Source: DATFMP01 sp041477795 (GTDB taxonomy: Bacteria; SAR324; JACQKK01). Taken from it: 10,730 nucleotides of DNA. A model generated the notes under the pieces. The model did not search any database, was not told where the DNA came from, and worked only from the letters and a program-made list of their open reading frames with translations. The DNA lies in the NCBI GenBank assembly GCA_041477795.1, contig JBGOUY010000142.1:1-10730 (forward strand), given 5' to 3'. Shown piece by piece: positions 6,255-10,730 of the stretch; the stretch's first letter is position 1, and each line of letters starts with the position of its first letter. The position numbers and the translations under genes were made by a program.

Positions 6255-7414
6255 TAGTCGGCTTCGCCGGAAAGGATGAACACGCTGTTGCCTTGCGCCG
6301 CGAAGCCGCTGGACGCGTGGGCCAGCGCCAGCCGCGCCCCGGGCACCTGGCAGGCGCCGGCCTGGCCGGTCACCTGGCGCGCCGCTTCCGCCACGCGCAC
6401 CAGGCCGGTCGCGAAGTACGGATTGTCGGACAGGCTGCCGCCGGAGGGATTGCAGGGCAGGGCGCCATCCGGGCCGGTGCGGCCCTCCGCGATCAGCCGC
6501 GCGCCCTCGCCCGCCGCGCAGAAGCCCAGCGCCTCGTAGGCCATCAACTCGTGGTAGGCCGTGACGTCGTGCAGCTCGGCGACGTCCAGCTCGGCCAGGG
6601 GCTGGCGCAGCCCGGCCATCGCGTAGGCCCGCTGTGCGGCGCTGCGCAGGGAGGTCAGCTCGGCCAGGTTGCGCTGGCCGAGCCAGTAGCTGTCCAGCGA
6701 CCAGCCCACCCCGCGCAGCCAGGCGGCCCTGCCGGCGCCCCGCCTGCCCAACTCGGCGGCGCGTTCGCCGCTCACCAGCACCAGCGCGACGACGCCCGCG
6801 GAATCCGGCGGCAGCATCAGCTCCCGCAGGGGCCAGGCCACGACCGGGGAGTCCAGCACCTCCTCCGCGCTCACCGGTGTACGCAGCGTGGCGAGCGGAT
6901 TGCGCGCACCCGCGGCGCGGTTCTTGGCCGCCACCTGCGCGGCGGCGCGAGCGTCCACGCCGTAGCGCGACTGGTAGGCGCCGGCCTGCAGGCCGTGGGA
7001 GGCCAGGTCGTGCAGCCCGAGCTGGCGGTGGAAGATGGGATCGCAGCTCAGGTTCTGCACGGTGCGCAGGTCGTTCACCTCCAGCCCGCTCCAGCTCACC
7101 ACCAGTGCCGCGTGGTAGGCGCCGGTGAGCAGCCGCAGCCAGGCCAGCACGAGGGCATGCTCGCCGGCCGACGGGGTGTCCAGCACGTCCTTGCCGTAGC
7201 CGCCCAGGGCGCCGGAGGTGAGCATGATCGAGATGGCGCGCCCGTCCACCTGGTCGCTGGAGGCGGCGACGATCGTGTCCAGCGCCTCGTGGGTCACGCC
7301 GGCCCGGCCCAGCACCTCGCGCACCGTGTCGTGGATGCACTCCTCCAGCGTACGCCCGTTGCCGGCCGCGCCGCTCGTCTGCGCCACTCCGACGATGGCC
7401 ACCTGTCCCAGCAT
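6254..7414 (-). CDS. Thiolase-like protein 1 (SCP2/lipid-transfer type), lacks catalytic cysteine
   Basis: A 386-residue protein with the thiolase fold: N-terminal MLGQVAIVGVAQT, a helix-rich middle, and a C-terminal half with ELHDVTAYHEL (280-290) and CNPSGG (321-326). By eye the nucleophile position of true thiolases (Cys-x-Ser-Gly) reads Pro-Ser-Ala-Gly (81-84), with no cysteine. The GHP histidine region reads SDNPYFATG, with Asn331 in place of His, and the final Cys-x-Gly motif is not recognisable. His282 in the HDxx position is kept. It is therefore unlikely to perform ordinary Claisen thiolysis. Relatives of this class include Ltp2-type retro-aldolases and non-catalytic partners in thiolase/DUF35 complexes. 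The ATG start is preceded by GAGGA at 7422-7426, 7 nt away. The second thiolase-like gene follows after only 15 nt, suggesting that the two act together. Confidence 0.86.
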   Translation of the reverse strand: MLGQVAIVGVAQTSGAAGNGRTLEECIHDTVREVLGRAGVTHEALDTIVAASSDQVDGRAISIMLTSGALGGYGKDVLDTPSAGEHALVLAWLRLLTGAYHAALVVSWSGLEVNDLRTVQNLSCDPIFHRQLGLHDLASHGLQAGAYQSRYGVDARAAAQVAAKNRAAGARNPLATLRTPVSAEEVLDSPVVAWPLRELMLPPDSAGVVALVLVSGERAAELGRRGAGRAAWLRGVGWSLDSYWLGQRNLAELTSLRSAAQRAYAMAGLRQPLAELDVAELHDVTAYHELMAYEALGFCAAGEGARLIAEGRTGPDGALPCNPSGGSLSDNPYFATGLVRVAEAARQVTGQAGACQVPGARLALAHASSGFAAQGNSVFILSGEAD

Positions 7415-7478
7415 CTCCGATTCCTCGCTTGCCTGAGCTTGCGTGGGTCGCGCCGCGGGCCGCTCAGGGCCGCACGAT

Positions 7479-9458
7479 CTACGATGTGCCGGCGCCGAGG
7501 GCGAGCCGCCGGCGCTGGTAGTGCAGGGTTCCCACCGCCAGGAGCGGCACGGCCCCGGCCAGCGCCAGCCAGTCGCTCAGCACGCCGCCGGACAGCAGCG
7601 CCGCGGACGCGGCGAACAGCAGCGCCCGCTCGTAGAGCCGGCAGGGCTCGATGAGAAAGCCTTCGAAGGCCGCGGTGAACGCGTAAATGCCCGCAATGAC
7701 CGCGATTGTCGTGCTGACGATCACGTACGGAGTGCCGATTCCCAGGATGCCCGGCTCCCACACGTAGAGGAACGGGACGAGCATGCCTGGCAGCGCCAGC
7801 CGTATTGCGGGGACGGCCGTCTCCCAGTAGCCGGCGCGGGCGATCTGGCTGGCCACCAGCACCGCCGCCGCGACGGGCGGGGTCAAGGCCGAAAGCATCG
7901 TGAAGTACAGCACGAACAGGTGGGCCGCCAGCAGCGGCACGCCCATCCCGGTCAGGATCGGCGCGCCCAGGATGGCCACGATCACATAGGAGCCGGCCGT
8001 GGGCACTCCCATGCCGAAGAGCAGCGCCACTGCCGCCACGATCAGCATCGCGTTGAACTGGCTCCCGCCGGAAAGCGTCGCCATGCCGTAGACGATGCGC
8101 CCAGCCAGCCCGGTCATGGTGAAGGCGTGGATGACGATGCCGAGCGTCGCGCAGACCACCCCGATGCGCGCGGCCCCCTGCGCCCCATCCAGCGAGCCGG
8201 CGATGAACTGGCCCAGCAAGGTGCTGGCCGCCGGCGCCTCCGAATGCTCGACGCGCGCCTCAGGTGCCGCGCCGATCGGGGCCACCTCGGCCGACGGCGC
8301 GGGCAGGAGCTTGAACCCATAGATGAACCCGCGCGCCACCATCAGCGCCAGCAGCGCGAGCGTTCCCAGCAGGGCCGTATAGCCCACCGGGTAGAGCAGC
8401 ATCATCAGCGTGATGATCAGGAAGAACGGGACGAAGAACGTCGCGCCCTCCACCAGCGAGACCAGTCTGGGATCCGCTTTCGCCAGCAGCGGCTTGGGCT
8501 TGAGCCCCAGTCGCTTGGAGTGCAGGTGCACGGCAAAGGCGAGTCCGAAGTAGTAGATGAAGCCGGGGATCGCCGCATGGAGGGCAATTGTGGCGTAGGG
8601 AATGCCCGTGATGGAGGCCATCAGGAATGCGGACACCCCCATCACCGGCGGCATCAGCGTTCCGCCGGTGGAGGCCGTCGCTTCGACCGCCCCGGCGAAC
8701 TTGGAGCTGTAGCCATGGCGCTTCATCAGCGGGATCGTGAAGATGCCGACGGTGGACACATTGGCCACCGGCGAGCCATTGACCATGCCGAACAGTCCGC
8801 TGGCCACGACGGCTGCCTGGGCCGGCCCGGAACTGAGGCGCTGACCCAGCTTGAGCGCGAGCTTGACGAAGAAGTTGCTGGCACCCGAGGAACTGAGGAA
8901 GCCCCCGAACATCATGAAGATCGCGATCACGGTGGTGGATATCTGCAGCAGGCTTCCGTAGGTGCCCGTCAGGTAGGTCGTCACATTGCCGATCAGCCGC
9001 ACGAAGGAAAAGCCGGTGTGCTGCAGGAAGCCGGGCATGTACGGTCCGAAGTAGGCGTACAGCAGCATCCCAATCGTGAAGATCGGGATCGCATTGCCGA
9101 ACGTGCGCCGCGTGGCTTCCAGCACGCAAACGATCGTGACGATGCCGATTGCGGTATCCATTGGCGTCGCCAGTCCGATGCGATCCTCCAGCGCATCGTA
9201 GTTGATCGCCACGTAACCGCTCACGACCAGGCTGGCGGCCAGCAGCAGCAGCAGCCAGGCGACGCTCTGCCGGCTCCCCGCCTTGCGCAATAAGCTGAGG
9301 TAGACCAGCGCCAGTCCGAACGCCAAGTGCACGTTCGCCGCCTCCACCGGGGGCAGCGTGGGCCTGATGATGTTGGCGATGTGAAAGATCACCATCGCCA
9401 CGGAGAGCGCGATCAACAGCCTGGCGATCATTCGTTCGTGCCAGTATCCCTGCATCAT
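7479..9458 (-). CDS. TRAP transporter fused permease (DctQM type, TAXI partner)
   Basis: Inner-membrane component that couples ion gradients to uptake of the substrate handed over by the TAXI receptor. The 659 residues fit the fused class, in which the small DctQ-like and large DctM-like subunits are one chain. Residues 10-30, 45-60, 67-85 and 101-136 give the first hydrophobic segments. The first conserved transport half carries FGMVNGSPVANVSTVG (223-238) and ASTGGTLMPPVMG (262-274). The second carries LFGMGVPTAGSYV (480-492) and LTPPVAAAVLVAS (525-537), matching the paired, inverted-repeat design of TRAP permeases. A hydrophilic Ala/Pro/Glu-rich linker at about 385-412 separates the halves, and more helices follow to the C-terminus. 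The start is the ATG with an AGGGGA site 7 nt upstream. The next gene begins 64 nt after the TAG stop. The transporter probably imports the acid that the ligase downstream activates. Confidence 0.95.
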   Translation of the reverse strand: MMQGYWHERMIARLLIALSVAMVIFHIANIIRPTLPPVEAANVHLAFGLALVYLSLLRKAGSRQSVAWLLLLLAASLVVSGYVAINYDALEDRIGLATPMDTAIGIVTIVCVLEATRRTFGNAIPIFTIGMLLYAYFGPYMPGFLQHTGFSFVRLIGNVTTYLTGTYGSLLQISTTVIAIFMMFGGFLSSSGASNFFVKLALKLGQRLSSGPAQAAVVASGLFGMVNGSPVANVSTVGIFTIPLMKRHGYSSKFAGAVEATASTGGTLMPPVMGVSAFLMASITGIPYATIALHAAIPGFIYYFGLAFAVHLHSKRLGLKPKPLLAKADPRLVSLVEGATFFVPFFLIITLMMLLYPVGYTALLGTLALLALMVARGFIYGFKLLPAPSAEVAPIGAAPEARVEHSEAPAASTLLGQFIAGSLDGAQGAARIGVVCATLGIVIHAFTMTGLAGRIVYGMATLSGGSQFNAMLIVAAVALLFGMGVPTAGSYVIVAILGAPILTGMGVPLLAAHLFVLYFTMLSALTPPVAAAVLVASQIARAGYWETAVPAIRLALPGMLVPFLYVWEPGILGIGTPYVIVSTTIAVIAGIYAFTAAFEGFLIEPCRLYERALLFAASAALLSGGVLSDWLALAGAVPLLAVGTLHYQRRRLALGAGTS

Positions 9459-9465
9459 TGCGGCG

Positions 9466-9471
9466 TCCCCT
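9466..9471 (-). promoter_or_regulatory. Ribosome-binding site of the TRAP permease gene
   Basis: AGGGGA on the minus strand, 7 nt before the ATG at 9456-9458. It decides the start: the longer open frame to 9629 has no comparable site and would add 57 non-family residues. A second ATG follows immediately at 9453-9455. Confidence 0.7.
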
Positions 9472-9632
9472 GGTGCCCCCCAAGTGGCCTGGGCGTTCGC
9501 TTCGTTGGACGAACGGTCTTCCCGCTGCCGGCCCTGCAGAGGTATCTCTGGGGGGCTGCCGTTCCGCTGGGCGGGACGACCCGCATCCGGCGTGTCGCGC
9601 GGCGCGGCAGACGCGGCGTCCCCAGCCACCCG

Positions 9633-9688
9633 CTCCCGGCGCCAGAGTGCTGGCGCAGCGCCTGCGGCGGAACCGCCAGCGCCGGGAG
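9633..9688 (-). other. Large imperfect stem-loop between receptor and permease genes
   Basis: The arms 9633-9642 (CTCCCGGCGC) and 9679-9688 (GCGCCGGGAG) are perfectly complementary over 10 bp. Inner arms TGGCG (9651-9655) and CGCCA (9674-9678) can extend the stem across a one-sided bulge. The structure begins about 38 nt after the receptor stop codon on the transcribed strand, and no U-run follows, so it is not a classic intrinsic terminator. Hairpins in this position often stabilise the upstream message or damp transcription into the downstream gene, which suits a receptor needed in excess over its permease. The pairing is seen in the sequence; the role is inferred. Confidence 0.5.
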
Positions 9689-9726
9689 GCTGCCCTTGGG
9701 CCGCACGGCCGGGTGCCGATCCAGCG

Positions 9727-10730
9727 CTACTTCACAACGGCCCCGACCTTGTAGCGGTTATCCCAAGCCCCGAGTTCCTTGTAGAACCTTGCCGCACCCG
9801 GATGGACGGGGATGTCGGGATGGAGGCCGATCAGCATGTTCTTCTTGTCCATCGCTATCCAGGAACCGAGATTGGCGCGGGCGGTCACCTTGGCCCGGTT
9901 CTCCCAGACGGTCTTGACGAACAGATAGGCCGTCTCCTCGGGAACCGACGAGCTGATGTACTCGGAGGAGTAGGTCGTGGGAACCACGATGTCACGATCC
10001 AGATGCTTGACCAGGCCCTTGCCGATGGTGCTGTAGATGGCCAGCTCAGGGGCGGCCTTGAGCACCTTCTGGTACTCCGGCCCGGAAACGTCCCAGGGCA
10101 CCAGCGTGATGTCCATGGACAGGTCCAGCTCCTGCAGGAAGCCCACCGCCTTGCCGCCCGCGTCGAACACCAGGGTCGCGTCCACCGCGCCGGAGCGCAG
10201 GGCGTCCACGCCGTCCGTGTAGCCGAGCTTGACCAGCGTGGCGCTGTCGGCGATGCCGTAGGCCCTGAGCCACACCTCCATCACCTCCGTGATGCCTGCG
10301 GCCGGGGGACCCATGGAGATGCGCTTGCCCTTCAGGTCGTTCACGGAGTTGATGCCGCTCTTGAGCCCGACAGCCAGCGTGCTGGCGGCCGGATAGATGG
10401 CGAACAGCCCGAGCATGGGCACTTTGCCCTGGCTGGCGAACTTGCCGCGCCCGAAGTAGCCGTCGTAGGCCACGTTGGTGGTGGTCTGGGCGATCTCGAG
10501 CAGCCCCTGCTTGAGCAGCCGCACGTTTTCCACCGGTCCCCCGGTGATCTGCTCCTGCACCTTCAGGCTGGGCGCGGACTCATTGATCGTTGCCGCAAGG
10601 GCGGCGATCAGGATTTGCGCGCCTCCGCCCAGGGTGGTGCTGCCCCAGCGCAGCGTCTTCGGCTGTGCGTCCGCCCGGCCCGCGAAGCTGAAAACGCCGG
10701 CCACGATGACGGCGGCGGCCAGGATGGCCA
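9727..10730 (-). CDS. TAXI-family TRAP transporter solute-binding protein, 5' end missing
   Basis: Periplasmic receptor of a TRAP transporter: it captures an organic acid and delivers it to the membrane permease encoded next. The reading frame runs off the right edge and 333 codons are visible. They begin with a hydrophobic signal segment (AILAAAVIVAGVFSFAGRADA) with a likely signal-peptidase site after Ala-Asp-Ala, near base 10666. The first whole codon lacks the usual preceding basic residues, so the true start is probably just beyond 10730. A GTG at 10702-10704 lies inside the signal segment and is unlikely to be the start. Family marks are the early RWGSTTLGGG stretch, TGGPVENVRLLKQG, and a C-terminal HPGAARFYKELG close to the end, a hallmark of TAXI receptors. 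The stop is TAG. Characterised TAXI receptors bind small carboxylates such as glutamate or 2-oxoglutarate, but the ligand here is not predictable by eye. Family assignment is strong. Confidence 0.93.
   Translation of the reverse strand, partial: AILAAAVIVAGVFSFAGRADAQPKTLRWGSTTLGGGAQILIAALAATINESAPSLKVQEQITGGPVENVRLLKQGLLEIAQTTTNVAYDGYFGRGKFASQGKVPMLGLFAIYPAASTLAVGLKSGINSVNDLKGKRISMGPPAAGITEVMEVWLRAYGIADSATLVKLGYTDGVDALRSGAVDATLVFDAGGKAVGFLQELDLSMDITLVPWDVSGPEYQKVLKAAPELAIYSTIGKGLVKHLDRDIVVPTTYSSEYISSSVPEETAYLFVKTVWENRAKVTARANLGSWIAMDKKNMLIGLHPDIPVHPGAARFYKELGAWDNRYKVGAVVK

Larger units (their letters stand above)
9459..9726 (-). other. 268-nt gap between receptor and permease genes
   Basis: No convincing gene lies here. 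The permease frame stays open upstream for 57 codons to a possible start at 9629, but that extension is low-complexity, hydrophilic and unlike a transporter N-terminus. Besides the stem-loop at 9633-9688 there are two smaller dyads: CAGAG/CTCTG at 9537-9550 and CGTTCG/CGAACG at 9494-9515. The gap ends in the permease ribosome-binding site. No clear promoter was recognised. Confidence 0.6.

Noticed and set aside
7433..7467. CTGAGC/GCTCAG inverted repeat in the gap between permease and thiolase-like gene 1
   Set aside because: It has only 6 bp with a 23-base loop in GC-rich DNA, which is not distinguishable from chance.
5096..7654. Long plus-strand open frame opposite both thiolase-like genes
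   Set aside because: It is antisense to two well-formed proteins, with low-complexity His/Arg/Gly sequence and no domain.
7443..9293. Long plus-strand open frame opposite the TRAP permease
   Set aside because: It is rich in Arg, His, Asp and Gln, as expected for the antisense of a membrane protein gene, with no recognisable domain.
9459..9629. Upstream extension of the TRAP permease to a start at 9629
   Set aside because: The added 57 residues are hydrophilic and unlike the family N-terminus, and a good ribosome site sits directly before the ATG at 9458.

Overview
The window is very GC-rich, with G/C-ending codons, good Shine-Dalgarno sites and a TRAP transporter. This suggests a high-GC proteobacterium, perhaps a Burkholderiales-type betaproteobacterium. 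The taxonomic guess is inference from composition and gene content only. All eight genes lie on the minus strand, so transcription runs from high to low coordinates. I found no tRNA, rRNA, CRISPR array, insertion sequence or integrase.

Layout in transcription order: (1) the C-terminal bulk of a TAXI-type TRAP solute-binding protein, whose start is cut off by the right edge of the window; (2) a 268-nt gap with a large imperfect stem-loop; (3) a fused TRAP membrane permease; (4) and (5) two different thiolase-like (SCP2/lipid-transfer-type) proteins, 15 nt apart; (6) a small DUF35 OB-fold protein; (7) an AMP-forming acyl-CoA ligase; (8) a D-2-hydroxyacid dehydrogenase that starts at a TTG overlapping the ligase stop codon; (9) an MmgE/PrpD-family protein 3 nt further on. 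Bases 1-239 carry no convincing gene but several dyad symmetries, including a strong GC hairpin just past the MmgE/PrpD gene.

The tight spacing and shared strand suggest one operon for taking up an organic acid and breaking it down as a CoA thioester. The transporter would import the acid and the ligase would activate it. The thiolase-like pair with DUF35 would carry out a carbon-carbon bond step, perhaps a retro-aldol cleavage as in the Ltp2/ChsH2 pair of steroid side-chain degradation. The dehydrogenase and the MmgE/PrpD protein would handle a 2-hydroxy/2-keto acid and a dehydration, isomerisation or decarboxylation step. The substrate cannot be read from the sequence.

The most unusual points are these. 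Both thiolase-like proteins lack the Cys/His/Cys residues of true thiolases. The DUF35 protein has lost all four zinc-ribbon cysteines. The MmgE/PrpD protein differs from its family at two usually conserved active-site positions. Together they look like a divergent version of a known enzyme kit, which may point to an undescribed catabolic pathway.
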